A stretch of 64,000 nucleotides of DNA from Favolaschia claudopus (taxonomy: Eukaryota > Basidiomycota > Agaricomycetes > Agaricales > Mycenaceae): positions 868,001 through 932,000 of the forward strand of contig JAWWNJ010000095.1 in NCBI GenBank assembly GCA_037176885.1. The letters are read 5' to 3'. Below, one piece after another: positions 35,182-48,882 of this stretch. The notes beneath the pieces are model-generated. The model did not search any database and had not been told where the DNA came from. It saw only the letters and a list, made by a program, of their open reading frames with translations. How positions within the stretch are numbered: the stretch's first letter is position 1; the number at the start of each line of letters is the position of its first letter. The translations under genes and the position numbers were made by a program.

Positions 35182-36123
35182 ATGACCGTCTTCTGAAATT
35201 GTACTCACCGTGTCTGGAGGACGCGGTATACCTCAAATTGCCAGACCGCAAACAAACACCTCAAGATTTCTTCCAGCCACCTGTGTCATTCCTGCTCCGG
35301 ACGTCAAGGGGTAAGTACAAGGGCAAGTACTTCGATCCCAGTGATTGGATTCCGAGTGGAGTAGTCTAAGTACTAATAGAAATTTCTTGGTTCAGTAGAC
35401 TGTCTGACTGCCACCAGACTCTCGTCTCTTGGAGCGATATCGAATCGCGAGGTCAACGAGAAATGGATGAACCAATGACAAGTGTCCGTCTCAACTCAAT
35501 GCCTTGTCAATTGGTGGCTTCAAGAACAAGTGCCTACTGTGATTTTTACAACATGAAGGACTTCCAAATGGATGCTCCGAGTTGCACGGTTGAACCAAGT
35601 TCATACGTTGAACTTGGACTGAATTTCCGCAACCTAAGTTGCTACGCCAGCAAAGGTTCACAACCTATGGTTAGTTCGGGATGCGCTGGAAGTACAGTAG
35701 TGAGTTTTTTCTTCTGCTTTAACTCGGAATTTATATTTGCCCCGAAGTACGATTGACTCGTCGCTATGTCGATCGTGCGAGAACCGGAGTGGCCCTCCAT
35801 TGCATTCGAACGAGGATGTCACGGGTCGCATACCCTCGTATTCATCAGGTTTACCGAACCACGTCGCTCTATACCTCTTATTCCGCAGAAATTCCTTTCC
35901 TCTGTCTAGATCTCGGCGACGACGCGACCCTCATCATAATGATTCTCTCACTGTAAGAGATATCCTGCTTTCATTCGCACTCGGAGTCACTAACCATGAC
36001 AGACAGAGTAAATTCTCTCACTCACTCTCGTGAGATATACCCGACAAACAACCGACGCCGAGTTTCGTTGCCTACTGCGAGTGAAAGTATCGTATTTGAG
36101 GAACGTTGGATGCGTCCGGTTTC

Positions 36124-37124
36124 CAGTAACCCTACCATCATTGTTTAAACAATCCACGTTGGAACGATTAATCATGTTTAACTACTGTTTGATTTTAGCA
36201 TAGCTGCGTACAGAGCAAGGTAAGGTGAGGGGGGTGTTTAAACATTTTGAGGGGTGTTCAAACCTGAAGCAAAACACAAAAGTGTGAGACCGGGACTCGA
36301 ACACAGCAATGCACAACACAAATGGTACTAGTGTACACAGTCCATGCCACTGCACCAGACAACCTTGATCTGGCATGAAACTGTGCTGTCTGGGCACGGC
36401 TGCAATCAGACCAAGAAGACCTTATTTTAACAGTTAAGTCATTCAACTCAGTGAGATTGGGGTGAGAAGTGGGAGTTTGTGAAGCAGATGCACCATGGAC
36501 TTTATACATTTGCATAGTACCAGGGTTTCAAGTAGCCTACTTATTCCAAGGTTGTTGCCATAATCACTGGTTCAAGTTAGCGGGTGTGTTTGTCAGATTC
36601 AGTAAACACTAAGAGGATTAAACAGGTGTTTAAGCTCACTTGTTTAATCCGTGTTTAAACTATGATTAAACAATTGTCTTTATGTTTTTGTTTCTCTCCT
36701 TCAAATTTTATACAATTGGGCTTGATCAGCTTTCTAATGCATAGCAGGAAGCTGAACTTCACTGACGAAATTTCGATGATAAGTGTATCCTTGAAAAGCA
36801 GGAGCGCTCTTTAGGGCCGGGTTGATGATTAGTTGGGGAATGAACAAGTGGCAGGTTGTCACTACGAAAACAAAGAAGGTGACACTACATAGGCATCTCA
36901 AATTCAGACCTTTATAAGCTCTCTTGGTGTAGTGGTTATCCTCTGTCCCATAGCTTTCTTGATGGTTTGCGAGTCAGCGGTTCGAGTCTTGCTGCTGGCA
37001 TTGCTTTTTGAAATTGCCGCGGTTTAAACAACCCTCCCCGTTTAAACCACTTTGAATCAATCAGTGGTTAAACTGGTTTTAACGTTCCAACGCTCATTGT
37101 TTCAACAATGATGGTAGGGATTTA
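36124..37124. mobile_element. 1.0-kb non-autonomous element, second copy
   Basis: Duplicate of 7399-8400 within the second unit, one base shorter in the run before the second GTTTAAAC-rich stretch. The flanking 8-bp repeats lie directly outside, CCGGTTTC on the left and TCGGTTTC on the right. Confidence 0.65.
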
Positions 37125-37323
37125 TCGGTTTCTGGGGTACTTGGAAAGGCCGGCGGTATTCCAGAGTGTCCTGAGTGCCTGAGGTATGCAAGGAGATTGA
37201 ATAAATGAGAGATTCGTATGTCGATGAAAGCTGAAGGTAACTTACAGCCGGGGTCTTGTATCCCAGTCTTTGTATCTGCAAATTCGTTGCAACGGTTTGA
37301 AGATAACAAAGTAGATTAAAAGT

Positions 37324-38924
37324 AATTTACCAGCTTGTACGGGTTTGACAGCGATTCTTGTTGACATATTTCAGCGGTCCGAAGTTCCTGAAGCAAAGAA
37401 ATTCAGCTACGAATAAATGATCGAATATTGAGACCGACGAACGAACGACTGCCTCGACCCGACTCTTGCCGGGACACATCCCTCGGAATCTGCAGCTCTT
37501 TTCTGCTCATAATGGCAATCGACGTTATCGGCATATTCCTTGCACGACGCCAGGGGTCTAGATGCCGAATTCAACGATACGGTCTCCCGATCCCAAACAA
37601 TGGACCTACACATCTTCTATCTTTTCATTTCGCGCGTTCCCGGTATCGTTGTGTGCCTTCGCGCCTTTGAATAGGACTGTTAGACGACGTCAGCGAATGG
37701 CGATATGACCCTTCTCCCTCGAAAGAAAGCAGCAGGAAACAGCGTGGCCTGTCGTATAGCGGCTAAGGCGGTTGGAGGGAGACGGACAGGCTTCTCGAAG
37801 AAGAAGCAGACACGGAGACATACGCCGATGTCATTGAGCCAGAGAATAGAGGAAGAAGGGCTATATTTGGGACGGTTCTTCGAGTTCCACCACTGTGTTC
37901 TCGGGGAGCGTGGAAATGAGGTAGCTGTGGTGGTGGGAGATATGCGTGTATCGGACACGGCAGCGTAGGCAGGATATCGGAGGATAGGAATGATTTAGAG
38001 AAGGGAGGAATGTGCGATTGGTGAATACGAACGTGTATGATAAGCAAGGAGGGGTCGAATGTGATTCGAGGAGCGTTGTTGAGGTCGAGATAGCCTAAAT
38101 ATCGGTTAGTGCTGCGTCATGGGAGGGAGTGTTTTGAATTGTGCGTGGCAGCGTGTTTTGCTATAAGCAAGGCTGTTTACAGGAGCACCACCCATACTCC
38201 CAATTCGCTGTGATGTTCGGAGTCAGGAGCCTTGAGGCAGAAGTTGCTGTGAAGGAAACTTAGGGAAGGGCGGCGCCAAGCACTGATTACCCCGCATTTC
38301 TCAGGCGTGTCAAGAGGGTTCGGAGCCGGAAGTTGCGGTGCGATGTGGGGAAGCAACAGACAACCGATCGCAATCGATTAAAATTGCGGCGTTGGAGGTG
38401 AAGAAACGAGATATAGACATGGCGAGACTGAGAGAAAGCCGTTTGAGAAATCCAAGAAACGAGACGGTGCCGCAGACACGCAGAGGGAACGAGGCGTAAC
38501 CGTGCGACGTAGAAAGTCACAGATATGCACACACTAACCGATGCCTTGAATCTAGCTCGGACCTCCCTAATCTTGAATTTCAATTGGAATCTGCGGGGAA
38601 GAAGAGTAGATGGGAGTACGTTAAACCTCTGAAAGGAAAATTTCCCCTTCAAGGTCATCAGTCATTTATCGATGAGCAAGCGAGCACCCACTTTACACGT
38701 TTTTTGTGAGGAAGATATTCAGATATCTACGACGTTATCGATGAAATAAGCGATTCAGTAGTCAGAAATTTGAACGTTGAGTCGAATTGTAGTAGCGTGA
38801 GTTGTGAATTCAACGAGGGAGACAAGGTGTAGGGTGTCCAATTGAAGAGCTGAAATCACGAATAGAATCCAGCCCGAGTGGTCGACTTGTCTAAGTTGTC
38901 CAGATTTGTAAGCGGAGTGCCAGT
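37324..38924 (-). pseudogene. Diverged relative of the 44.2-46.8 kb gene, second unit
   Basis: Copy of 8600-10200, nearly identical. The only differences seen are a one-base shift in the CACCCACTTT and TTTTTT runs near 38690-38706, which does not help to restore a frame. Confidence 0.4.
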
Positions 38925-39528
38925 GGAAGCAGGGTGTGAAGAGGAAACATGCGACTTCAGCAAGATTAAGGAAGAACTGGAGGCACGTCGAGCATTGAAC
39001 TGGAATTATCCGAGTCGATTCGGCGAAGAAGTTCTGAAGTCAGAAGAACTGAACTGAGTTTGAAACTTGCATCGAAAAAGGCGGTAAAGCAAGGATTCCG
39101 GGCTATGTGTGTCATCCAGCCAGATTTCCACCAAGATTCAACAAATTAGCTTGAAGAGTATTGCCCTGAAGATTCCCGTACAAAAAAACAAGATGGTGGT
39201 CGAGTCGAGAGTGTGTGACAGTGACGTGACCTGTCACATCTTCCTTGTCGCTGCCCACCACAACGAGCTCGAGCTTTGAAGTGGCGGGCGTGCTGTGAAC
39301 CAACCTCGATGGTCTTGGATATTTGGAATCTTTTGATCTCTTGCTCCTGCGATATCTCGAAGGCATGAGCTGCCACTCGAGCTTTCAGAATCTCCTTTCA
39401 AAGTTTTTTCTCGTCGCGAAAACTTTCTTTCAGAATTTTCAGTCTGAAGGCTTGCTGCTTGGAAGCTGCGGTTATAGGAGCTCCGGGATGTGTTATACTA
39501 CGAGCCTCCTCGCCGCCCCACTCGTCTA

Positions 39529-39558
39529 CGAGGATTGGCGTCTTTCAGCCAATCCTCG
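39529..39558. repeat. Perfect 11-bp hairpin, second copy
   Basis: Same dyad as at 10805-10834, unchanged. Confidence 0.5.
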
Positions 39559-39880
39559 AGGCGACGGTGCGTGTAATTTTCTTTCTTATGGTCTCAGTGT
39601 TTGCTCACGAAGCTGCGGTACGGTAGGGTAGGGTTGGACCCTCTATCAGCCAAGTCTAATGCGGCGTTGGCGAGAGACTTGCGTAGGTAAGAAGATTCTG
39701 CTCCATCTTTCGCGATTTTGAGTGCAATGCGGCTCATCGCCGAGTCTCTCTCCACCACACTTCGACTTTTCCACGTCCAAGAATACGAAGCGCATATTCC
39801 TCATTAGATTGCTCCTACCCGCCGTTCGCTTACTCTGTCGTCCCTGCCCTCGCTAACTTGTTTTTTTCTTCCATAGTGCC

Positions 39881-41964
39881 TCATCGACCTCACCACCTGT
39901 GGATAGGGCGATCCTCGTACCTTGGGTGCCGCAACAACCGTTTGCAAACATACTGCTGTATACACAACGCCAACCAGCGTTCCCGACCTCACCACCCGTT
40001 ACGGCTCTGGCTTTGTGACATTCACCGACACCGATGTTTCGTCATAACGACCTTCGACATCCAGCTCGTAGGACCGACATGGGGAAGGGGACGGACGAGC
40101 GTATAGTTTGGGGATGAAGTGCTGTACTGTGGTGAGCTCCTCACTTTCTTCCTTTCAAATTCCGTTCTTCTCTACGCTGCGTCATCGCTGGACGAATACG
40201 GCGCTCTTCTTTCTTGATACCTCTTTCCCCTGCTTCGTATACTGACTGACCCTACTACTTACAGCGTGCGGGACTGTCTGGAGATCCACGCGATACTTCG
40301 TACTCTCCGTCTGGATCTTCCGCGGGTCAGTATGTCAGTCTGTCCAGTCCAGAGCGTTCTTTGACGACCGATCCAGCTAGCTTCTCAGATGGGACCCGAG
40401 ATCGCATCTACGTGGATCATGTCCGTCTCCTCTGCGCTAACGGCGGGCTCTTCTCTTTACGTCTTCTAAGCTACGAGTCGCTCATCCGATCCCTACGTCA
40501 TCATACCACCGCCCTCGCCTTGATTGTATCGTACCCTCATTGTGTGCGTTGGTCGCACTAGCGGCCTGCGGTGGGGAACACTAGGCGCGTTCGCCAACGA
40601 TGTCGATGTCAGTACGGCCGTTCTTCTCGCAGCTGCATACTGATGTCTGCGCAGCTCGATGATGGTCCTCATCCCACGCCGGGATTTGATAGTCGAGGGA
40701 GAGGAGGGTGCGCTGCATGGGGTAGAGGGGCCCTCTGTCAAAGTCGGCAGGGGAAATGCTGATCAGAATGGTGGATGTGTTGGTTCATGAAGGTAGACGA
40801 TGTGCTGTCGAGTCCTTTGGTTGTTTGTGCTTGGGTTTGGGCTTCCCGGGTGAGGAGCTCACAGCCTTCATCGGGAAGGACGGATGCGTGTGGCAAAGAG
40901 GATATCGTTTACCAGCACTGGCTGCCCCCCTCATAAACTCCCGCTGCTCATATCGTCTACCCCTAGCTCGTCCACCGCCGTTGAGACTGCTGTTGGGTCA
41001 CGTCACATACCTTGAGACTCCATTCTCTCTCCTCGATACGAGCTCGTCAGAGGACTTTCAGCGGAGAATCTGGTGGTGCTGCGGATGCGGGTAGTAACAC
41101 GAATGAAGGTATGTAGGTCATCCGTTTCGGCCCCTTGGTGCAAACGCTAACTTTGAGTCTTCCAGAAGTACGCGGTGTAATGCCACTGCCCCCATGACGA
41201 GCGGGGGAAGGCTTGCGGTCGATGCAGATCCAGGCGAGGCTCATGAGCGAGTGTACATCCGGTCTCGGTGGTGGCGCAGCGTTGGGGCATGGGGAGGTAG
41301 AGGAGGCTGCTGTCGGATGGGGGAGCCTTGCGCCATGTCTTCCAGCAGACCATCTTCGTTCGTCATTCGGTATCTCGGTCTTGGGCGAACGGGGATGTCG
41401 GCGGCGGAGCGGATAACCATGGACCCTATAAACCTTCTATGGTCCTCCATCAGAGTGGGAGGCCTTCGACGAGGGACGGGGGGTGTCGCTCGTCATCGCA
41501 TCCTCGCATCCTCGCATCCATCTTCGTCCTCGTTGAAGGTTCTCTCTTCATCCTCCCGCGGGTGTGTTTTTGCGCCATCGTCCCGCCCCTCACTGTCCCG
41601 ACCGCGTCATCCCTTCCGCCGCCGAGCTTCCACATCATCCACGCCGCTCCTGGAGGTCGCTGCGTGCACCCACGACACCCTCTTAGATTACGCCTTCGCA
41701 GCTATTGACCGTTTATACACCCCCCACGAGCGGCGTCACCGTCCGTCCTCGACGTTCCGGCTCAAGCCTCAGCCAGTGGGGTGGGAGTGCCGAGCGACTC
41801 TTCCTCGTTGTCAGAGGAAGCGTCGACGGCTGGAAGAGGACCTTATGTGCCAATGACAGCTGCGAGCTCCTCGTCGAGACTGTGGCGAGTACTAGTGTCG
41901 CGGGCGTCTGGCGGATGGCGCCTTGAGCTGCTCCTCAGTCAGACTCAAGTGATCGGGGGCGAGT
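39881..41964 (+). pseudogene. Probable decayed gene, second unit
   Basis: Copy of 11157-13240. One extra G near 41209 lengthens the main Ser/Pro/Arg-rich frame to 220 codons (41194-41856), but the upstream pieces stay disconnected. Confidence 0.3.
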
Positions 41965-42808
41965 AAGCCGTGTGGATCCGCAGGTGCTAACCACAGTGGC
42001 GGCGGCGGTAGCTGCATTCCATGCCTGTACTGTGCTCATTCGCAGTAGCGTCTAGCATCCACCCTACGCTCGCGATGGCTAGTTGGGCCGGCGTTGGCAT
42101 GTGTATTAACGGATTCGGTCGGGCATGGAGTCCCCGTATCGCCATCGATTCAAGCTCGCCCTGAGGACAGTACAAAGCGTTACCGCGATACCGGTGGACA
42201 ATCTATCCCGATGAGCAAGATGATGATGTATTCTGTCCCCAATCCTATACACTAGAGACTGGACTGCCACGCGATATCGTACTATACCTTTTTTCCTTAT
42301 CCTGTCGTCTGTGACCCCTTCGACTTTTGATTGCTTTTATCTCTGGAGCTGACCCTCATCCCAATCCTGATTCCGTCTCGCCTGACGCGGGGAAGCTCTA
42401 CTTCGGCACCGAAATAACGATCTCTGGTCCCTATCCTAGGCTCACTATCGGTTTAGTATCAACAACAGTTAGCCTACCAGTGGCATCGGTCTTGGAGTAC
42501 TCACTCACTTCGCCCCAATACCTAAAACATCAAACACGATGCGAGCAGCGAACGACTAGTGGGTTTATTTCTGTGTCAACTTAGCCCTCCATGGCTCCTC
42601 ACAATGCGTGTTTGGGCACTGATTTTGTTCGGACTTTCAGTCAATAATCCGCCTGTCGTGCGGAATTCGGATTAACACGATGCTTGCACCAATATGACGT
42701 GCAGCAAGGGTAAGCGTTCCATCGCCTTCCGATTTATTCGCGTTCGACAATTTTGACAGCTATAAAAACCGGAATGCGACCGGCCATTCTGCACCCAGAA
42801 ACCACGAT

Positions 42809-43935
42809 ATGTCCGCAACACCAGCAAAGCATCGTCACGCCTTCATCGGAATTTACACAGCCCCTACGGGTGTCTCGCGAAACGAATTCAACGGACACAT
42901 GACGAAGCTCATGGAAGGAGCTGCACGCCTCCCTGCCGTCAAGAATCTCCGTGATCTCAATGTGGTGAGTAGAGCGTTCCCAATTCGTTTTTTGCAGATA
43001 TTTTCCTACATCATGACTCATGATTGACAGATTTACCAAACCGACGACCTCCATGAACATGTCCAGCAATTGGGACTGCCTTCCCCTCCCGCTACAGCGT
43101 TGGTCACCCACGGTGCCGAGGTAAATTCCAGACTGTTCATCTCACCTTCCTTACCTGAATACATACCGATCAAATGTTTGATTAGACCCGAGACGATATG
43201 GTCAAGGTATGCGAACATATATTATATTCAACTGTGGGCTCCTCAAACACAGGGTTTCAGTACCTGCGTGATCCCTCCATAGTCCAACTCGTCCACGACT
43301 CCGACCATTTCGGTCTCCAGGCAGGCGCATGCGCCTTCACCGCAGACCTCGAAGTCCAAGTCGACAAGGCCGCCGAATCAGACAAGCGCGACGCTACTCG
43401 CCCACACGGAATCTTAATCTTCAAAGTCCCCGACCATCTCACCGACGAAACATTCCACGCCAAGATCAACTCCATGATCGAGGCGCTTCTGGCGGCGGAT
43501 GTAACGAAGAAACATCTGATTAAACATTCCAAGGTTAGAGGGTATGATACGATGAAATTCGAATTCAACTAACAGATGTGTGTCTACTGTAGTGGATTCA
43601 AAACGACGACTTCACCGATGAGATCAAGGTCTGGAATTTCCCTCAAGCAGAGCGGGTGGTCGTTCTTATGCTCGAGTGCGAGGTCAGTTGATACCTAGTT
43701 CAAGATGAATCGAGAGTCCGTCGGTGATTACTTCACGCCTACAGACTATTGAATCCCTGCAAGAGGTTCGTGCTTCGAGCATCCGGCCGCAATAGCCTCT
43801 CTAATTAATTACTCCTTTTTGACTTAGATACTAGGCCACGACCACATCAAGCAGGTCATCGGAGACGCAAGAGACCATCTCGGTCTTCACATCGACAGTA
43901 ACTGTTTTGCGGCGGATGTCGTTAGCTTGATTTGA
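42809..43935 (+). CDS. EthD/Dabb-like dimeric alpha-beta barrel protein (intact copy)
   Basis: Same exon structure as at 14085, but exon 5 is in frame and reads ERVVVLMLECE. The whole gene is therefore open from ATG 42809 to TGA 43933-43935. The small 21-bp exons (TRDDMVK and TIESLQE) are supported only by frame and splice ends. The two-fold internal similarity, small size, and lack of signal peptide or membrane segment suggest a cytosolic barrel protein. Family assignment is from motif pattern, not from a search. A TATA-like TATAAAA lies about 47 bp upstream of the start. Confidence 0.65.
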
Positions 43936-44234
43936 GCCACTGGCAATTGCTTTTTGTAAATCATATCTGAAGTGTACAGTATTACCAAGTTCTAGTATTT
44001 GCAAGCTCCAGGCGGTGGATAAAATGTCAGCTTGAATTACGATTTCCGACGAATCTTGAACACGGAATATTCCTCCTGTTCAATTCAAGTTGAACATCGC
44101 TTTCTCCGTCCCATGCTCCCAAATGATGTTGCGAGTCAGATAATGGGCAATGGCAAGGCAGGAATAGTTTCTAAGCTGTGATTCAAGCTGGGTAAATCAC
44201 GACTAGAGCATTCCTCGCAGCCAAATTCTAGATT

Positions 44235-46828
44235 TCATCTTATCGTCTCGGAACTTTCGCTTTGCCCAAACCATTCTCGAAGTCCTCCAGGAAAAGAAGT
44301 ATTATTATTCGCGGTGGGAGTCACTAATTGATTATGACTGACAGAATAAATGCTCGCACTCACTTTCGTGGGATATCCCGACAACATACCGACGCCAAGT
44401 TCAAGAGGGAATGTCACCGATACTGGGTTTTTGAATGAGCCGAGTGTTTACATTGTCGAAGATGCGAGACCATGAATATTGAACGTAAATCTCGCTATTG
44501 CCGTAGTGTTCCATCCGGTTAGTTTGAACTCTTGATATTGTAAAATGGACAAAGTGCGAATTACTTGAAGATGTAAGTTCACACTTTCCACAGCGAAGCT
44601 ACCGAGACGGTCTGGCGTGCCTTTGACAGAAAATCAGTCAAGAATTACAAATAGAATAGAGCATATTAGCAAGTGATGTAAAATTTTGAACCGATGATTT
44701 TTATTTCCAAAATGCGATCAAATTCGCGGAAACTTGATTCAAAATCGCTGAAGCATGTTGCAAAAAATGGACGTACTAGAGCATATTAGCAACTGATGAA
44801 AAACGGTTTTTTTCGAACTTGTATCACATCGGCTTGGGCTTGTGGAGCCGTCCAAAATTTTGCTCTGATGCTCTGGTTCCCATACAGACCTGCTTGTATT
44901 GACCCAGCAAATGGTCAGATTAGCAGGGGGAAAGCCAGAGCGTACCGCTTGCTCAGCTCCCTTGCTCTATGAGATGTTACACTGTCGGACAAAGCAGACA
45001 GTACGTCCATTTTTTGCAACATGCTTCAGCGATTTTGAATCAAGTTTCCGCGAATTTGATCGCATTTTGGAAATAAAAATCATCGGTTCAAAATTTTACA
45101 TCACTTGCTAATATGCTCTACTGTCTGCTTTGTCCGACAGTGTAACATCTCATAGAGCAAGGGAGCTGAGCAAGCGGTACGCTCTGGCTTTCCCCCTGCT
45201 AATCTGACCATTTGCTGGGTCAATACAAGCAGGTCTGTATGGGAACCAGAGCATCAGAGCAAAATTTTGGACGGCTCCACAAGCCCAAGCCGATGTGATA
45301 CAAGTTCGAAAAAAACCGTTTTTCATCAGTTGCTAATATGCTCTAATATTGACATCGACGAACGGGGTTCTTGATTTTGGACGGGTTGATTTGCGCTTGC
45401 TTATATTGGCAATTGACATTCACGGTATATCCTTTCCATGACGCGAGGGTCTAGACTCCTCAAACCTCAGACGAACTTGCCATCACCGGGGCTAGGACCC
45501 ACATTCCTTCTGTTAATTTCGCTGAGTCCCGAATATCGCATGCTTTCTTCTCTGAATACGAACGACGTGAACGAATTGAAATACCCATAGTTAGTACATT
45601 CCCAAACTAACCCTTCGCCCTCGATGGCAGGAAACAGCGTGGCCTGTCGTAGAGTGCTTCCCTTTCCAGATCGGTGCGCCAGTGAGGTTAGTAGATATGC
45701 TTCTCGTTCCTCGAAGACTTGAAGAGGAGACACCAGCCGATGTCACTGATCTTGATTGTGCCAGAGAAAAGAGGTAGAAGGTCTATATTTGGTGCGCTTC
45801 TTTGCTTTCACTGAATTCTCGTGGGAGGGAGTCAGAAAGAGAATCAGGCAGTACCCTTCGGCTGTCGAGAGGTGGAAGATGTCGCAGGAGGAAAAGACGA
45901 CGACCGGCAGGACATCGGAAGGGAGGAAGATAGCTGGTTAGTTCTCTACGAACGTGTTTGATAAAAAGATAAGGCGGTTCGAGAAACGCTCTTGCGGTCG
46001 AGAGAGACCAAAAAATGGCTAGCGTGTTGCGGGCTTCGGGCATCGAATTCCCAGGTGTGGGCCCATCGCACCGATGCTCCAAATTGGCTGAGATGTTCGG
46101 TGTAGCCTCTTGTAGCCTTGAGGCAGATGCCAGGAAGGCGCCAAGCGCTGATTACCCCGCATTCCTCAAATGTTAGAGAGATTTCGGGGCCGAAAGTGCG
46201 GTGAGGGGAAGCGGCGCGAATCACGATCAATTTCAGTTACAGTAATGAGTTCCTGTTCGTCTGCATGAATTGGAGTGTGGACAGAGAGATAGAGAGCAAG
46301 GATATACAGAGGCGAGGAGTCCAAAAAGCAGAATGATACCAGACACGTAGATAGAGTGAGGCCAGAACGCCTGCAGATAGTTAAATCGACAATTTGAATC
46401 TTGTTTCAAGATCCCCTGAGTTACAGGCTAGTGGACTGCGGGATCTTTGAGAATAGATCGAGGTACGCCATGTCTCTAAAAAGAAAATTACCCCTTCAGG
46501 TCTATCGAGGAGGGCAATGCAGAGCGGTTTCCACGTTTTGTTGGACACAGATCCACGATGTTATCGATCGAACAGCAGCTATTCGGAAAACATGTGACGA
46601 GCAGTTTATGTTAGCACAGAGCAGAGCCTTGGCGAAGTAGGTTGAAGGACCTAGTGAGCGAGCCTGAGAGCCTGAGACTAAGCGGGAATTTCGGTTTCCT
46701 GGAAGTTCGGGAGTTCCACTTCCTGCGCTACCGGTCATATTGATTTGAATATTTTGGAAGTTAGAGAAAGCCACAGAGTACACAAGAGAGATAATGAACA
46801 GAGCTACCGCAGTGTAATGCAGTCGCAT
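44235..46828 (-). CDS. Hypothetical secreted or membrane protein gene, second unit
   Basis: Copy of 15512-18106. The N-terminal exon is better here: ATG at 46826-46828 opens 108 codons, starting with a clear hydrophobic segment of about 15 residues. The 3' part is worse. A one-base loss near 44499 and a one-base gain near 44440 put a stop into the stretch that is open in the first unit. Each unit therefore corrects the other, which argues for base errors rather than two alleles. Confidence 0.4.
44659..45343. mobile_element. Nested mariner-like MITE, second copy
   Basis: Same A, B, A-inverted, B-inverted order and TA joints as at 15936-16619. In this copy the arms match each other slightly better, since several one-base gaps of the first copy are absent (for example CGTACCGCTTGC on one arm pairs with GCAAGCGGTACG on the other). 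That makes this the more accurate sequence. Confidence 0.75.
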
Positions 46829-47153
46829 ATTGAATCTGGACTCTGTAGATGAGAGTAGGAATGAAGAAGCAAAAAGCTGTGCGTTTGTTGGCTGATTTAT
46901 TCGGCCACTTGGGTTAGGGTCAGACCACCGTCACCGTTTTTCCGTCGACCAGAATATGACCCTAGCCGAAAGCCAGAGGAAGATTGAATTGGGTATGGTC
47001 GTAAATTGGTATAATGCCATCTAACAGCTAACTAATCTAACAGCTACTTAACCAATCTCCTCCACTCAAACTTCACCAGCGCTCTATAGTACCTTACTAG
47101 CTAGTACTGGTTCTTCCGCCGCGACTTCGGAAGACATGTAAACGACGGAAAAC

Positions 47154-48882
47154 TCAGGAATCCCATGAGAAACACGGCCGCAACTGATACGATACAGGCT
47201 CCGACGGCTCAGACTCGAATTGCGGACGCATCTTCGGCGGCCCGAAATACGGCGTCGCTCCTACTTTCTGACGCCACTCCAAAACAGCATTCTCCTCCTC
47301 AAAGGAGGGGGAAATTGGAGGAGAATGTCGGTGCTTACGCCGCTTTCTCCTCTTGTCTGTCGTACTGGGCGTCGGGTCGTGAAGAAGAGCGCTAGTACTT
47401 GAGGCCTGGCTAGCATTGACATACACCTTGGAGTCCCAGACGCGGATGAACTCGTCCCCGAGACGTTTCTTCCCCCGCGGCTTCACATCGTCAGATGCCT
47501 TTGAAGAGGTGGAGCTAGCGCGAGTCGGAGAAATGCATCGGGACATCAAATCCCCTTGCTCGTTCGTCGCGTCTTCTTCCTTCGCCTTCGACTTCCGACG
47601 CGCGCGTTTCGGTAGACGCGCAAAGAGTCGCTCTCCTTGACCACTGACATCCTCGTACACGCCGGGCAGCACAGCAGTAGGAGCCGCAGCAGCAGCAGAG
47701 AGAACGGGGGATGGTGTGAGATATGGATGCGCCGCAGCACTGATCGGAGGAGCGTCGCTCGGTACGAGCGATGACCGCCGCCTACCGTGACTGACGGTCG
47801 AAGGTCCTGGGCTGGGTGAAGAAGCTGCGGAGATAGGAGACGACGCGACGCGATCCAGCGAGGACTTGCGTGCACGCGGAACCGATTGGGGTCTGGACGG
47901 GGTCGTGCAAGCGACAACGTCCAGCGGCGGCGCATGAGTGACGTATGGATGTCCCGCGGCGCTCGTTGGGGGAGCATCAGGCGGTACGAGCGACGAGCGC
48001 CGTCTACCGTGAGCAACACTCGGCGTAGGCGAAGGAGAGGCAGCGTACGGTAGGGAAGCGACAACGTCAAGAGAGGGCTTAGGTCGATGCGGAGCCGCTG
48101 GCGAGGAAGCACCGACGTCGAACGATGGCCTTGGTGCATGCGGAATCGACTGGGATCTGGACGGTGCGTACGGCAATACATTGGACGGTGCAGCGGAGGA
48201 AACGGCGGCTGGAGCGGGATACGCATAGGCAGAGTCCGGCGACGACGCAACATCGAGCGATGGCCTCACTTCATGTGGATCGTAGCAAGATTCGCAAGGC
48301 AGCGTATCGGTCGGGGTAACGGAAGGAACATCGGCTTGAGCGGGATGCGCATGGGCAACATATGCCGCCGACACAGCACCATCCAGCAAAGTCGGATCCC
48401 CATGCGAAATCGCCTCGGCTCTGGTCGAGGACGTCAGGACAGCATTGACATCGAGCGCAGGAGATCCAGCCGGAGGAAGATACGGATGCACCGCTACCGA
48501 CGTCGGCGGAGCCCCACTCGGCACGAGCGACGAGCGACGTCTAGTTGTTGTTGTGACGCTCGCAGCGCTAAGTGTAGGCGAAGGCGAAGGCGAGGCGGAG
48601 GCGGAGGCTCCAGAATGCGAAGTCGACGGGACGTTCGCAGCGCCAAGCGTAGGCGAGGCGGAATCTCTGTCATGTGAATTTGACGGGACGTTCACAGCGT
48701 CGAAAGTAAGCTCAGGATACGCAAAGACAGCGGGCCTGTAATGTGAGCTTGACGTAGCGGCATCAAGCGGAGGCGGAGGCGGAGACCTGTCTGTCTGACG
48801 AGTCTTTTCGTGTCGAGCAGCGGTGGATTTGGCTTTGGATTTGAATTTATCGTACGGTGCGTATCGATAATCCGTCACGGAA
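47154..48882 (-). CDS. C-terminal half of a disordered, repeat-rich host protein, cut by the transposon
   Basis: An open stretch of 574 codons, very rich in Ser, Pro, Ala and Arg, without a known domain. It holds three repeats with RRRSSLVP followed by APPTS/IS..HPY (residues about 113, 292 and 366) and at least four short repeats of the type RPSLDVASS. It has basic clusters that could be nuclear targeting signals (KRARRKSKAKEE near 424; DKRRKRRKHRH near 508). RRxSS sites could be targets of basophilic kinases. It has no ATG at its left: its first codon is the GTG of the target duplication. In frame it continues the coiled-coil sequence at 63290-64000, so both are halves of one interrupted gene. 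Confidence 0.8.
48875..48882 (+). repeat. Target-site duplication, left
   Basis: TCACGGAA directly left of the element end; preceded by a G that is also present on the right side. In the minus strand it encodes the Ser-Val of the interrupted host gene. Confidence 0.8.

Noticed and set aside
48087..48677. 196-codon plus-strand frame rich in Arg and Gly
   Set aside because: Shadow of the disordered host protein on the other strand; composition follows from its Ser/Pro/Ala codons.
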